Assembly (NCBI GenBank): GCA_023663285.1
Contig: JAMPHT010000012.1
Coordinates: 1-64,000, forward strand
Source of the DNA: Bacillota bacterium
GTDB taxonomy: Bacteria > Bacillota > Clostridia > Lachnospirales > Lachnospiraceae
Length of the DNA stretch: 64,000 nt
Reading direction: 5' to 3'
Below are positions 41,360-50,900 of the stretch, in pieces (position 1 is the first letter of the stretch; every line of letters starts with the position of its first letter). The translations under genes were made by a program, and so were the position numbers. The notes below the pieces were generated by a model, which saw nothing but the letters and a program-made list of their open reading frames with translations, had not been told where the DNA came from and did no database searches.

Positions 41360-42540
41360 GGTATCACTGGCTGATCGTGGGCGCGGGGCTTTTCGGCGCA
41401 GTCTTTGCCCATGAGATGGGCCGTGCAGGAAAGAAATGCCTGTGCATCGACAAACGGGAGCACCCCGGCGGCAATATCTATACGGAAGAGATAAAGGGCA
41501 TTCAGGTACACAAATACGGCGCTCATATTTTTCACACCTCTGACAGGAAGGTGTGGGATTATGTGAACCGCTTTGCGGAGTTTAACAATTTTATCAACTC
41601 GCCCATAGCGGTGTACGGCGGGGAGCTTTATAATCTGCCCTTTAATATGAACACCTTCAGTAAGATGTGGGGCGTCAGGACCCCCGAAGAAGCCAGGGAG
41701 ATAATTGAGCGGCAGAAGCGTGAGGCGTGGGAAGCGCAGGGGAGTGCCTGCGGCGGCAGCGGAGCGCAGTCCGGACAGGGCGGAAGCGGTACGCCGGGCA
41801 GGGAACCCGCCAACCTGGAGGAGCAGGCGCTGTCCCTGGTGGGCAGGGATGTGTATGAAAAGCTGGTGAAGGGCTACACGGAAAAGCAGTGGGGCAGAAG
41901 CTGTACGGAGCTGCCGGCGTTTATCATACGCCGTCTGCCCGTCCGGTTTACCTATGACAACAACTATTTCACCGACAGATTCCAGGGTATCCCCGTTGGC
42001 GGGTATACCCAGATCGCGGAAAAGCTGCTGGCAGGAACGGAGGTCCGCCTGGGGGTCTCCTATCGGGAGTTTATGCAGAACACCTCCGATACCTTTGACA
42101 GGGTGCTGTACACGGGTATGATCGACGAGTACTTTGATTACTGCTACGGGGAGCTGCAGTACAGATCTCTTCGCTTTGAGGAGGAGCTTCTGGAGGGCTG
42201 CGGCAACTATCAGGGCAATGCGGTGGTAAACTATACGGAGCGGGAGGTCCCCTACACCCGCATCATCGAGCACAAGCATTTTGAATTCGGCGCCCAGCCG
42301 GACACGGTGATCACAAGAGAGTATCCCGCACCGTGGAACCGGGGGGACGAGCCTTACTATCCTGTGAATGATGAGCAGAACGGAAAGCTATATGAGAAAT
42401 ATGCCCGGCTGGCGGCGGAGGAGAACAACGTGCGCTTCGGCGGCAGGCTGGGACAATATAAGTACTATGACATGGACAAGGTGATCGCGGAGGCGCTTCG
42501 GATGGCGGAAGAGGAGCTTTCTGTCAGCAATAACTGTTGA
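41356..42540 (+). CDS. glf: UDP-galactopyranose mutase
   Basis: A 394-residue FAD enzyme converting UDP-galactopyranose to UDP-galactofuranose for surface glycans. VGAGLFGAVFAHEM and CLCIDKREHPGGN bind FAD. YGAHIFHTSD, YTEKQWG and the C-terminal ALRMAEEEL region with GRLGQYKYYDMDKVI are intact. Residues about 127-152 form a Gly/Ser/Gln-rich stretch (GSACGGSGAQSGQGG) that appears inserted between PEEAREII and EEQALSLVG. Its substrate can be made by the galE product. The 3' end overlaps the converging FliD-like gene by 17 bp. Confidence 0.95.
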   Translation: MRYHWLIVGAGLFGAVFAHEMGRAGKKCLCIDKREHPGGNIYTEEIKGIQVHKYGAHIFHTSDRKVWDYVNRFAEFNNFINSPIAVYGGELYNLPFNMNTFSKMWGVRTPEEAREIIERQKREAWEAQGSACGGSGAQSGQGGSGTPGREPANLEEQALSLVGRDVYEKLVKGYTEKQWGRSCTELPAFIIRRLPVRFTYDNNYFTDRFQGIPVGGYTQIAEKLLAGTEVRLGVSYREFMQNTSDTFDRVLYTGMIDEYFDYCYGELQYRSLRFEEELLEGCGNYQGNAVVNYTEREVPYTRIIEHKHFEFGAQPDTVITREYPAPWNRGDEPYYPVNDEQNGKLYEKYARLAAEENNVRFGGRLGQYKYYDMDKVIAEALRMAEEELSVSNNC

Positions 42541-43819
42541 ACAGCATACCGCTGTATGCGCTTGTATTGTAGGGACTCACATAATTGTGGCCCGGATTCT
42601 TGTAGGCAACCACGGTTTTCTGCACATAGTCCATAGGGTTCAGGGCCACCTGGTTGCTTTTGCGTATCAGGGAGCCGGACAGGTTCTTCAGGCTGCCGAA
42701 GGTCTCGGTAATGTCGTCGGCCCGCAGCGCCGCCTGGTGAAAAACATCCCGGTTCATACGCATGGTGCCGTCCTCCGAGAGAGAAATGCCCATGGATTCC
42801 AGAGAGGAGCTGTACACGCCCACGATCCCCCGCATCTCGTTTACCAGCTGCCTGCTCTTGGACTGGGTCTCCATATAGGAGGAAGCTGCCTTTACGAAGT
42901 CGTTATAGCCGCCCACCAGATGGGAAACATTGTCCGCTAAGGATTCCACATCCGTCTTGAGACCGATCCGGACGGGACTGCCCTCTTCCGTAGTGCTGTG
43001 CAGCCGGATATCAAACTGCTTGCCTATGGTGAAATGATTGGAGGAGGAAGTGCGCTCCTCGCCGTTTATGCTGAACCGGGCATTGGACGCCTCCCGGCTG
43101 GTGTAATCCAGTCCGAAATAGTGCACCGTGCCGGCACGCTTACTTGTCTTGTTGTCACTGATGGTAAAGACCTGGTTCCTGCCGGAGCCTAAGCCCGTGG
43201 ACTCTGACGTGAGCCGGAGAGCGCTTCTGCCGTCAGATTCCGCAATGTCCGCCTTGACACCGATGCCGGAATTATTGATCAGCCGGACAAGGCGTTCCTG
43301 TACGTCCCGGTTGGTTTCGGATTCGCCCACGGTAAACTGGAATTCATAGTTCATATCGTTGATACCCATATCAAAGGAATAGGTATCAGGGGGCAGCTCC
43401 GTTTTGGCGTCGGGAAGAAAGAGACCCAGGTTTTCCTGGGAAACCGCCAGGGACTGCACCTCCAGATCCAGAACGGGCATATTGTTGTCCAAATTCTGAG
43501 AGCCGATGTAGGAAGCGGTGACTATATTCTCGTCCGACGTATAGGCGCTCTTCTTATTAAAAAGAACGTTCTCCTCCATACCGCCAAGCTGCGCCAGGGT
43601 ATTCCGCAGTTCGCGGGCGTTTTCCTTGATGGAGATCGCGTACTCCTGAGTGGCTTTGCTGGTGGTGGGAAGATACCAGGGAGCTTCCTTATTCAATTTG
43701 ACAATGGAATTATAAACGCTGCGGAGCTCGCTTTTCTTGTGAGTGTCGTAGCGGGTCAAAGCTTTCCGGGAATACGTGGTAAGGTAATTATTATATACCG
43801 CGTTTAAAACAGCGCCCAT
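42524..43819 (-). CDS. Orphan FliD-like (flagellar cap/hook-associated-type) protein
   Basis: A 431-residue protein with the layout of hook-associated protein 2. An N-terminal helix precedes beta-rich central domains. These carry IVTASYIGSQNLDNN, LDLEVQSLAVSQENLG, the FliD-like NDVQERL-type helix NRDVQERLVRLINNSGIGV (19 residues), and LRLTSESTGLGSGRNQVFTI (20 residues). A C-terminal helix has LVGGYNDFVKAASSY. It lacks a signal peptide, as flagellar axial proteins do. No flagellin, chaperone or other motility gene is in the window. The ATG at 43819 is seven bases from AGGAGG; ATG 43825 is too close. Confidence 0.72.
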   Translation of the reverse strand: MGAVLNAVYNNYLTTYSRKALTRYDTHKKSELRSVYNSIVKLNKEAPWYLPTTSKATQEYAISIKENARELRNTLAQLGGMEENVLFNKKSAYTSDENIVTASYIGSQNLDNNMPVLDLEVQSLAVSQENLGLFLPDAKTELPPDTYSFDMGINDMNYEFQFTVGESETNRDVQERLVRLINNSGIGVKADIAESDGRSALRLTSESTGLGSGRNQVFTISDNKTSKRAGTVHYFGLDYTSREASNARFSINGEERTSSSNHFTIGKQFDIRLHSTTEEGSPVRIGLKTDVESLADNVSHLVGGYNDFVKAASSYMETQSKSRQLVNEMRGIVGVYSSSLESMGISLSEDGTMRMNRDVFHQAALRADDITETFGSLKNLSGSLIRKSNQVALNPMDYVQKTVVAYKNPGHNYVSPYNTSAYSGMLFNSYC

Positions 43820-43929
43820 TGTCATGCCTCCTTTCCGTGATACGGATATTAACCCACTTTTTATCTACTTATACATCTACAGTGTAGCACAAGGCAGGGA
43901 AACACACAAGTATTTTCTTGAAAAAATTG

Positions 43930-43959
43930 TTGACGGATGCAGGGGCGCTGTGTTATAGT
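43930..43959 (+). promoter_or_regulatory. Promoter of the rpmG-secE-nusG unit
   Basis: TTGACG and TATAGT with an 18-bp spacer and a TGT extended -10. Confidence 0.7.
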
Positions 43960-44024
43960 ATTCAAGCGAGATAAGATTTCAGGTCTTTTTTTTATGCTTA
44001 AAAAATCAAGTGGAGGTAGCCGAT

Positions 44025-44174
44025 ATGCGTACAAAAATCACCTTGGCTTGTACCGAGTGCAAGCAGCGTAACTATAATACTACCAAGGATAAGAAAACTC
44101 ATCCCGACAGGATGGAGATCAAGAAGTATTGCAGATTCTGCAGGACCCATACGGTACACAAAGAGACGAAGTAA
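44025..44174 (+). CDS. rpmG: 50S ribosomal protein L33
   Basis: A 49-residue ribosomal protein, [17 protein letters not shown] at the start and HTVHKETK at the end. Cys9, Cys12, Cys36 and Cys39 form two CxxC pairs, so this is the zinc-binding (C+) paralogue type. GGAGGT lies upstream. It heads the conserved rpmG-secE-nusG order. Its last three codons and stop are repeated downstream in a tandem array. Confidence 0.95.
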   Translation: MRTKITLACTECKQRNYNTTKDKKTHPDRMEIKKYCRFCRTHTVHKETK

Positions 44175-44227
44175 CGTCTCCTCAGAGACGAAGTAACGTC
44201 TCCTCAGAGACGAAGTAATGTCTCTTT
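44162..44227. repeat. Three 22-bp tandem repeats copied from the rpmG 3' end
   Basis: AGAGACGAAGTAACGTCTCCTC occurs at 44162-44183 and 44184-44205, with a third diverged copy at 44206-44227 (AGAGACGAAGTAATGTCTCTTT). Each unit contains GAGAC...GTCTC and can form a small hairpin. The first copy includes the rpmG stop codon. Confidence 0.9.
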
Positions 44228-44286
44228 GTAAGTGAAGCAGGGTTTTGGAAACCAGGTAGGCAGTTTGTTTTAGTTTGGAGGTCAAA

Positions 44287-44493
44287 ATGGGAGATTCCGC
44301 AGAGAAGCAGAAGCGCCCCGGTTTTTTTGCCGGAGTGAAGTCTGAGTTCAAAAAGATCGTATGGCCGGACAGGCAGGAGACTTTAAAACAGTCTGTGGCC
44401 GTTGTGGCGATCTCGGTGGTCGTGGGCGTGTTGATCGCAGTCATTGATTACATTGCCAAGAACGGTGTAGAGTTCTTACTATCAATTCATTAG
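44287..44493 (+). CDS. secE: Preprotein translocase subunit SecE
   Basis: A 68-residue single-span membrane subunit of SecYEG. The amphipathic cytoplasmic helix (FFAGVKSEFKKIVWPDRQET, 20 residues) has the conserved KxVWP motif, followed by one transmembrane helix (VAVVAISVVVGVLIAVIDYI, 20 residues). ATG 44287 follows GGAGGT; an in-frame TTG at 44275 overlaps that RBS. It lies 15 bp before nusG. Confidence 0.95.
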   Translation: MGDSAEKQKRPGFFAGVKSEFKKIVWPDRQETLKQSVAVVAISVVVGVLIAVIDYIAKNGVEFLLSIH

Positions 44494-44508
44494 AGCGAGG
44501 GAGATCAT

Positions 44509-45027
44509 ATGGCAGAGGCAAAATGGTATGTGGTCCATACCTATTCCGGCTATGAAAACAAGGTCAAGGCCAATATTGAAAAGACCATTGAGAACAACAA
44601 GAACCTTGCAGAGCAGATTCTGGAAGTAAGAGTTCCTCTGGAGGAAGTGGTGGAGCTGAAGAACGGCGTAAAAAAGACTGTTCAGCGTAAGATGTTTCCC
44701 GGCTATGTGCTTCTCAATATGGAAATGAATGACGACACATGGTATGTAGTCAGAAATACCCGCGGCGTCACAGGCTTCGTGGGACCGGGAAGCAAGCCCG
44801 TTCCGCTTACCGAGGCGGAGATGAAACCCCTTGGCATCAAGACAGAGAATGTCTCCATCGACTTTGTGGAGGGAGACAGCATTGCAGTGGTGGCGGGCGT
44901 ATGGAAGGATACGGTAGGTATCGTCCATAAGCTTGACTACAACAAGCAGACAGCCACCATCAATGTGGAACTGTTTGGAAGAGAGACCCCTGTGGAGATC
45001 AGCTTTGCAGAGGTAAGAAAGCTTTAA
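44509..45027 (+). CDS. nusG: Transcription termination/antitermination factor NusG
   Basis: A 172-residue factor with an N-terminal NGN domain (KWYVVHTYSGYENKVKANIE, 20 residues; RKMFPGYVLLNMEM; RNTRGVTGFVG) and a C-terminal KOW domain (VAGVWKDTVGIVHKLDYNKQ, 20 residues). It binds the RNA polymerase clamp and couples transcription to translation or pausing. Normal length and standard position after secE. Confidence 0.97.
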   Translation: MAEAKWYVVHTYSGYENKVKANIEKTIENNKNLAEQILEVRVPLEEVVELKNGVKKTVQRKMFPGYVLLNMEMNDDTWYVVRNTRGVTGFVGPGSKPVPLTEAEMKPLGIKTENVSIDFVEGDSIAVVAGVWKDTVGIVHKLDYNKQTATINVELFGRETPVEISFAEVRKL

Positions 45028-45198
45028 GGTATTTACGGCGTGAGCCGATAAATATAGGGTGGAAATGTCCCGGACGGACAGCTTCGGAGGCGGATATTTT
45101 CCACGGCAGCAAAGTGGGAGCAGGACGATATGCTTTGGATCCTGCGCCAGAGCGCCGCGGGCAGTAAGGCGGCGTACCACAATATAGGAGGTGCCAAA
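45028..45198 (+). promoter_or_regulatory. 171-nt leader between nusG and rplK
   Basis: No gene is seen. GTGGAAATGTCC (45059-45070) pairs with GGATATTTTCCAC (45092-45104), with a bulge and G-U pairs, enclosing a GC-rich loop. Ribosomal protein leaders often occupy this place, but I cannot match it to a named L11 or L1 leader. Confidence 0.4.
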
Positions 45199-45627
45199 AT
45201 GGCAAAGAAAGTAGAAGGCTACATCAAGTTACAGATTCCTGCCGGAAAAGCAACACCGGCTCCCCCTGTTGGCCCTGCGCTGGGTCAGCATGGTGTGAAC
45301 ATCGTTGAATTCACCAAGCAGTTCAACGCAAAGACAGCGGACAAGGGAGATGTCATCATCCCCGTCGTCATCACTGTATATGCAGACAGGTCTTTCAGTT
45401 TCATTACAAAGACTCCCCCTGCTGCAGTTCTGCTGAAGAAGGCGTGCAACATCAAGTCCGGTTCGGGCGTACCCAACAAGACCAAGGTTGCGACTATCTC
45501 AAAGGCGAAGCTTCAGGAGATCGCCGAGATGAAGATGCCGGATCTGAACGCGGCAAGCCTTGAGGCGGCAATGAGCATGATAGCAGGTACTGCTCGCAGT
45601 ATGGGTATCACAGTAGAGGAGGGATAA
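45199..45627 (+). CDS. rplK: 50S ribosomal protein L11
   Basis: A 142-residue component of the GTPase-associated centre. [20 protein letters not shown] opens it (20 residues), then [14 protein letters not shown] and the C-terminal rRNA-binding domain with [14 protein letters not shown]. The ATG at 45199 follows AGGAGGT; the longer frame has no RBS. It is two bases before rplA. Confidence 0.97.
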   Translation: MAKKVEGYIKLQIPAGKATPAPPVGPALGQHGVNIVEFTKQFNAKTADKGDVIIPVVITVYADRSFSFITKTPPAAVLLKKACNIKSGSGVPNKTKVATISKAKLQEIAEMKMPDLNAASLEAAMSMIAGTARSMGITVEEG

Positions 45628-45629
45628 TA

Positions 45630-46319
45630 ATGAAGCATGGTAAGAAATATGCCGAAGCTGCAAAGCTTGTGGACCGCACTATGGCCTATGAGCCGAATGA
45701 AGCGATCGCTTTGGTAAAGAAAACGGCAACAGCAAAGTTTGACGAGACCATTGAGGTCCATATCAGAACCGGCTGTGACGGGCGTCACGCAGAGCAGCAG
45801 ATCCGCGGCGCGGTGGTGCTGCCCAACGGAACCGGTAAGACGGTAAGAGTCCTAGTATTTGCAAAGGGCGATAAGGTAAGCGAGGCTGAGGCAGCGGGAG
45901 CTGACTATGTAGGCGGCGAGGAGCTTATCCCCAGGATCCAGAACGACGGCTGGCTTGATTTTGACGTGGTAGTGGCTACCCCCGACATGATGGGCGTGGT
46001 AGGACGGCTCGGTAAGGTCTTAGGCCCCAAGGGACTGATGCCCAACCCCAAGGCAGGCACCGTTACAATGGACGTTACCAAGGCTGTAAACGATATCAAG
46101 GCCGGTAAGATCGAATACAGGCTTGATAAGACCAATATCGTACACGTTCCCGTAGGTAAGGTCTCCTTTACCGAGGAAGCTCTGCAGGAGAACTTCAACG
46201 CGCTGATGGAAGCGATCATGAAGGCAAGACCCAGCGCTGTGAAGGGACAGTATCTGAAGAGCGTTACCCTGGCCAGCACCATGGGCCCCGGCGTAAAAGT
46301 GAATGTTATGAAATTTTAA
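45630..46319 (+). CDS. rplA: 50S ribosomal protein L1
   Basis: A 229-residue L1-stalk protein that binds 23S r[17 protein letters not shown] starts it; [20 protein letters not shown] and [16 protein letters not shown] are the standard landmarks. L1 represses its own operon mRNA in many bacteria. Typical length, coupled to rplK. Confidence 0.97.
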   Translation: MKHGKKYAEAAKLVDRTMAYEPNEAIALVKKTATAKFDETIEVHIRTGCDGRHAEQQIRGAVVLPNGTGKTVRVLVFAKGDKVSEAEAAGADYVGGEELIPRIQNDGWLDFDVVVATPDMMGVVGRLGKVLGPKGLMPNPKAGTVTMDVTKAVNDIKAGKIEYRLDKTNIVHVPVGKVSFTEEALQENFNALMEAIMKARPSAVKGQYLKSVTLASTMGPGVKVNVMKF

Positions 46320-46332
46320 GGCAAAACAGGGG

Positions 46333-46362
46333 TTGACAGATGTCAGCCCCTTATGTTATTAT
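46333..46362 (+). promoter_or_regulatory. Promoter of rplJ-rplL
   Basis: TTGACA and TATTAT with an 18-bp spacer and a TGT extended -10, 14 bp after rplA. Confidence 0.7.
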
Positions 46363-46375
46363 TTGTAACGGTCGC

Positions 46376-46469
46376 AAGATCAAAGCCGAAGACAGTAGGT
46401 CCCGGAGCGTTTTCCGGGGTAAGCTCAAAGGACGCCTACCGAGGAGAGAGTTTTTGTTGAGACTTTTTA
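46376..46469 (+). promoter_or_regulatory. Ribosomal protein L10 leader
   Basis: CCGAAGACAGTAGGT (about 46386-46400) pairs with the CCTACCGAGG end (near 46436-46445) around an internal hairpin. This is the form of the L10 leader, where the L10-(L7/L12)4 complex binds its own mRNA. An attenuator hairpin and then rplJ follow. Confidence 0.85.
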
Positions 46470-46494
46470 CCTTCCTGGCTTCAGGAGGGTTTTT
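46470..46494 (+). terminator. Attenuator in the L10 leader
   Basis: CCTTCCTG pairs with CAGGAGGG (one G-U) followed by five T, 60 bp before rplJ. It fits premature termination when L10 is in excess. Confidence 0.75.
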
Positions 46495-46553
46495 CTTTTA
46501 TAAAACTCCTTTCGGCAGGGGAAACCCCAATCATTCTATAAGGAGGTAAAAAA

Positions 46554-47126
46554 ATGGCAAAGGTTGAATTAAAACAGCCCATCGTAGACGAGATCTCCGC
46601 CAACATCAAGGATGCTCAGTCTGTCGTCCTGGTTGATTACCGCGGACTGACTGTGGAGCAGGACACACAGCTGCGCAAGAGCCTGCGTGAAGCGGGAGTC
46701 GTCTATAAGGTGTACAAGAACACCTTTATGACACGCGCGTTTAAGGACACCGCATTTGAAGGCCTGACCCAGTATCTGGAGGGACCCAGCGCAGTGGCTA
46801 TCTCCACTGAGGACGCAACGGCTCCCGCAAGACTGCTGGCTGAGTTTGCAAAGAAGGCAGACAAGCTGGAGATCAAGGCCGGTGTGGTGGAAGGCACGGT
46901 GTATGACGCCAAGGGGATCGCTTCCATTGCAAGCATTCCTTCCAGAGACGTACTTATATCCAGATTGCTTGGCAGTATGCAGAGCCCGATCACCAATTTC
47001 GCCCGTGTTATGAATCAGCTGGCAGAAAAAGGCGGCGCTTCCGCAGTAGAAGCTCCCGCAGCGGCGCCGGCTGAAGAAGCGGCAGCGCCTGCAGACACTG
47101 CGGCAGAAACACCCGCAGCGGAATAG
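46554..47126 (+). CDS. rplJ: 50S ribosomal protein L10
   Basis: A 190-residue base of the L7/L12 stalk. [20 protein letters not shown] (20 residues) with [10 protein letters not shown] opens the rRNA-binding domain. The C-terminal helix that binds L7/L12 is followed by an Ala/Glu/Pro-rich tail ([20 protein letters not shown], 20 residues) that is longer than in many relatives. AAGGAGG lies before the ATG. Confidence 0.96.
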   Translation: MAKVELKQPIVDEISANIKDAQSVVLVDYRGLTVEQDTQLRKSLREAGVVYKVYKNTFMTRAFKDTAFEGLTQYLEGPSAVAISTEDATAPARLLAEFAKKADKLEIKAGVVEGTVYDAKGIASIASIPSRDVLISRLLGSMQSPITNFARVMNQLAEKGGASAVEAPAAAPAEEAAAPADTAAETPAAE

Positions 47127-47179
47127 TTTTCAGAAGTCACAAGACGAATAATAAAATCAGAAAATGGAGGAAAATAAAA

Positions 47180-47557
47180 ATGGCTAAATTAACAGCTCAG
47201 GAACTGATTGATGCAATCAAAGAGTTGACTGTATTAGAGTTGAACGACCTGGTAAAGGCTTGTGAGGAGGAGTTCGGCGTATCTGCGGCAGCAGGCGTTG
47301 TAGTTGCAGCGGCAGGCCCTGCGGCAGGCGCAGAGGCAGAGGAAAAGACCGAGTTCGACGTTGAACTGACTGAGGTTGGCGCGGAGAAGGTCAAGGTCAT
47401 CAAGGTGGTACGTGAAGTGACCGGCCTTGGTCTGAAGGAAGCGAAGGATCTTGTAGACAGCGCTCCTAAGGCTGTGAAGGAAGGCGCTTCCAAGGAAGAG
47501 GCTGAAGAGCTGAAGAAGAAGCTTGAGGAAGTCGGCGCAAAGGTTACTCTGAAGTAA
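47180..47557 (+). CDS. rplL: 50S ribosomal protein L7/L12
   Basis: A 125-residue acidic stalk protein. The N-terminal dimerisation helix ([20 protein letters not shown], 20 residues), an Ala/Gly-rich hinge ([17 protein letters not shown]), and the C-terminal factor-binding domain ([19 protein letters not shown]) are all normal. It recruits elongation factors such as EF-G and EF-Tu, encoded downstream. Confidence 0.97.
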   Translation: MAKLTAQELIDAIKELTVLELNDLVKACEEEFGVSAAAGVVVAAAGPAAGAEAEEKTEFDVELTEVGAEKVKVIKVVREVTGLGLKEAKDLVDSAPKAVKEGASKEEAEELKKKLEEVGAKVTLK

Positions 47558-47673
47558 TCGCCGTTTTGCCGGAAAACTGCAAAAAGATGAGATACGGTTT
47601 CACATATACATATGTGGAGCCGTTCTTTTTTTGCGGCACACATTATAAATTTCCGGGAGACACCAAAGTCTGT

Positions 47674-47858
47674 AACAGTTTGTCCTTACACAAAATGGCG
47701 GCAGATGACAGACATTCTTGTGCAGACTGTGCAAGACGTCGGTACTTAGCAAGCGTATTTTGCTTGCTTATGTACCGTTACGTCGCGCCTTCAAGCGAAA
47801 GCGGGTCTGCATAAGAATGTCTGTCGGCTGCCGCCACTTTGCGCAAGGTTAAATTGTC
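47674..47858. repeat. 185-bp inverted repeat between rplL and rpoB
   Basis: Outer arms 47696-47727 and 47805-47836 are complementary at 29 of 32 positions. Pairing continues outward with mismatches to about 47674 and 47858. Inner arms 47735-47754 and 47762-47784 pair with small bulges around a GTATTTT loop. The whole stretch folds into one long hairpin. No coding potential was recognised in this 431-bp gap, and no transposase is present. Confidence 0.88.
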
Positions 47859-47890
47859 ACTAAAATTTTCAGGAGATGATTTTTTTCTCC

Positions 47891-47919
47891 TTGACCCCTT
47901 GACAAAATTGTGATATTAT
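47891..47919 (+). promoter_or_regulatory. Promoter of rpoBC
   Basis: TTGACC and TATTAT with a 17-bp spacer and a TGA extended -10. A second TTGACA at 47899 is too close to serve the same -10. Confidence 0.7.
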
Positions 47920-47989
47920 AAACGATGCACTATTGTGCTGTGCTATGCCTTTTTGGGCGGCAGAAAAGAAAGAACGGGGTGAAATGTCA

Positions 47990-50900
47990 ATGGAAAAAAA
48001 CAGAATACGTCCGGTAGCCGGTTCCAGGGTGATGCGTATGAGTTATGCGAGACAGAAAGAGGTTCTGGAGATGCCGAACCTGATCGAAGTCCAGAAGGAC
48101 TCCTATCAGTGGTTCCTTGACGAAGGGTTGCGTGAGGTCTTTGACGATATTTCTCCTATCGCTGATTACAGCGGATCCTTAAGTCTGGAGTTTGTAGATT
48201 TTGAACTCTGCCGGGATGATGTGAAGTATTCTATTGAAGAGTGTAAAGAGAGGGACGCGACCTATGCGGCGCCTTTGACGGTTACAGTCCGCCTGTACAA
48301 CAAAGAGAAGGAAGAGATCAGCGAGCATAAGATCTTCATGGGCGATCTTCCGCTGATGACGGAGACGGGAACCTTTGTCATCAACGGCGCGGAGCGTGTT
48401 ATCGTAAGCCAGTTGGTACGTTCTCCCGGTATTTACTATGCGGTCAGTCACGATAAGCTTGGCAAGAAGCTGTTTTCCTGTACGGTCATCCCCAACCGGG
48501 GCGCGTGGCTGGAGTATGAGACTGATTCCAACGATGTGTTTTATGTGCGTGTGGACAGGACCCGTAAGGTTCCTGTGACCGTGTTGGTCCGCGCGCTGGG
48601 AATCGGCACCAATGATGAGATCCGTGAGGTGTTCGGCGACGAACCCAAGATCGAGGCCAGTTTTTCAAAGGACACTGCTGAGAATTATCAGGAGGGTCTG
48701 TTGGAGCTGTATAAAAAGATCCGTCCCGGTGAGCCTTTGAGCGTGGAGAGTGCGGAAAGCCTGATCAACGCAATGTTTTTTGATCCCCGTCGGTATGATC
48801 TGGCCAAGGTGGGAAGATATAAGTTTAATAAGAAGCTGGCATTCAGGAACAGGATCAGGCATCAGGTGCTGGCTGCGGATGTGGTGGACCCCTCCACCGG
48901 CGAGGTGCTTGCCTCTGCCGGGGACAAGGTGAGCGCAGAGCTGGCGGATACCATCCAGAATGCGGCAGTCCCCTTTGTGTATATACAGACGGAGGAGAAA
49001 AATGTAAAGGTCCTTTCTAATATGATGGTGGACATCACTGCTTTTGTGGACTGCAATCCGAGAGATTTCGGCATCCATGAGAGGGTCTATTACCCCGTGC
49101 TGAAGCAGATCCTGGATGAGTTTGGCTCAGATCCGGAGAAGCTTGCCGAAGCCATTAAGAAGAATGTACATGAGCTTGTTCCCAAGCACATTACCAAGGA
49201 AGATATCATTGCATCCATCAACTATAATATACATCTGGAGTACGGCCTGGGCAATGATGATGATATTGACCATCTGGGCAACAGACGTATTCGCGCGGTG
49301 GGAGAGCTGCTGCAGAACCAGTACCGCATCGGTCTGTCCAGAATGGAGCGTGTGGTTCGGGAGCGCATGACTACCCACGACACGGATGATGTTTCACCCC
49401 AGTCCCTGATCAACATCAAGCCGGTGACGGCTGCGGTGAAGGAATTTTTCGGTTCCTCCCAGCTGTCCCAGTTTATGGATCAGAACAATCCGCTTGCGGA
49501 GATCACCCACAAGAGGCGTCTGTCCGCTCTGGGTCCCGGCGGTTTGTCCAGAGACCGTGCGGGATTTGAGGTCCGTGACGTGCATTATTCCCATTACGGA
49601 AGAATGTGCCCCATTGAGACCCCTGAAGGTCCCAACATCGGCCTGATCAACTCCCTTGCGAGCTATGCCCGTATCAACGAGTATGGTTTTGTGGAGGCAC
49701 CTTACAGAAAGATCGACAAATCGAATCCGCAGAATCCGGTGGTCACGGACGAAGTGGTATATATGACCGCGGATGAAGAGGACAATTACCATGTGGCGCA
49801 GGCGAGTGAGGCCCTGGACGCGGAAGGACATTTTGTCCGCAACACCGTGTCCGGACGTTACAGGGAGGAGACCTCAGAATATCCCCGTTCTATGTTTGAT
49901 TATATGGATGTATCGCCGAGAATGGTATTCTCCGTGGCAACGGCGCTGATTCCTTTCCTGCAGAACGACGACGCAAACAGGGCGCTGATGGGGTCCAATA
50001 TGCAGCGTCAGGCTGTGCCTCTTCTGACCACGGAAGCGCCTGTGGTGGGCACCGGCATGGAGCCCAAGACGGCGGAGGACTCCGGTATGTGTATTCTGGC
50101 AAAGAAGGCAGGTACGGTTGACTATGTGTCCTCCAACCTGATCAGGATCACCTACGACGACGGCGAGAAGGCGGAGTTCAAGCTGACTAAATTCTCCCGC
50201 TCCAACCAGTCCAACTGCTATAACCAGAAGCCCATTGTGTTCAAGGGAGATCATGTGGCGGAGGGACAGGTGATCGCGGACGGTCCTTCGACTGCAAAGG
50301 GTGAGCTGGCCCTGGGCAAGAACCCGCTGATCGGCTTCATGACCTGGGAGGGCTATAACTACGAGGACGCCGTTCTTTTGAGCGAGAGACTGGTGCAGGA
50401 GGATGTATACACCTCCGTTCATATCGAAGAATACGAGGCGGAAGCCCGCGATACCAAGCTGGGGCCTGAGGAGATCACCAGGGATGTGCCCGGCGTGGGT
50501 GACGACGCGCTGAAGGATCTGGACGACAGAGGTATCATCCGGATCGGCGCAGAGGTGCGTGCCGGAGATATTCTGGTGGGCAAGGTGACGCCTAAGGGCG
50601 AGACGGAGCTGACCGCCGAGGAGAGACTGCTGCGGGCGATCTTCGGAGAGAAAGCAAGAGAGGTCAGGGATACTTCCCTGAAGGTGCCTCACGGCGAGTA
50701 TGGTATTGTAGTGGATGCCAAGGTGTTTACCAGAGAGAATTGCGACGAGCTTTCTCCCGGTGTGAATATGGCTGTCCGTATCTATATTGCCCAGAAGAGA
50801 AAGATCTCCGTGGGTGACAAGATGGCAGGCCGTCACGGCAACAAGGGCGTGGTTTCCCGTGTGCTGCCCGTGGAGGATATGCCCTATCTGCCCAACGGAC

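Noticed and set aside
47566-47814. 82-residue open frame between rplL and rpoB
   Set aside because: It is only a translation through the large inverted repeat; no RBS and no protein-like pattern.
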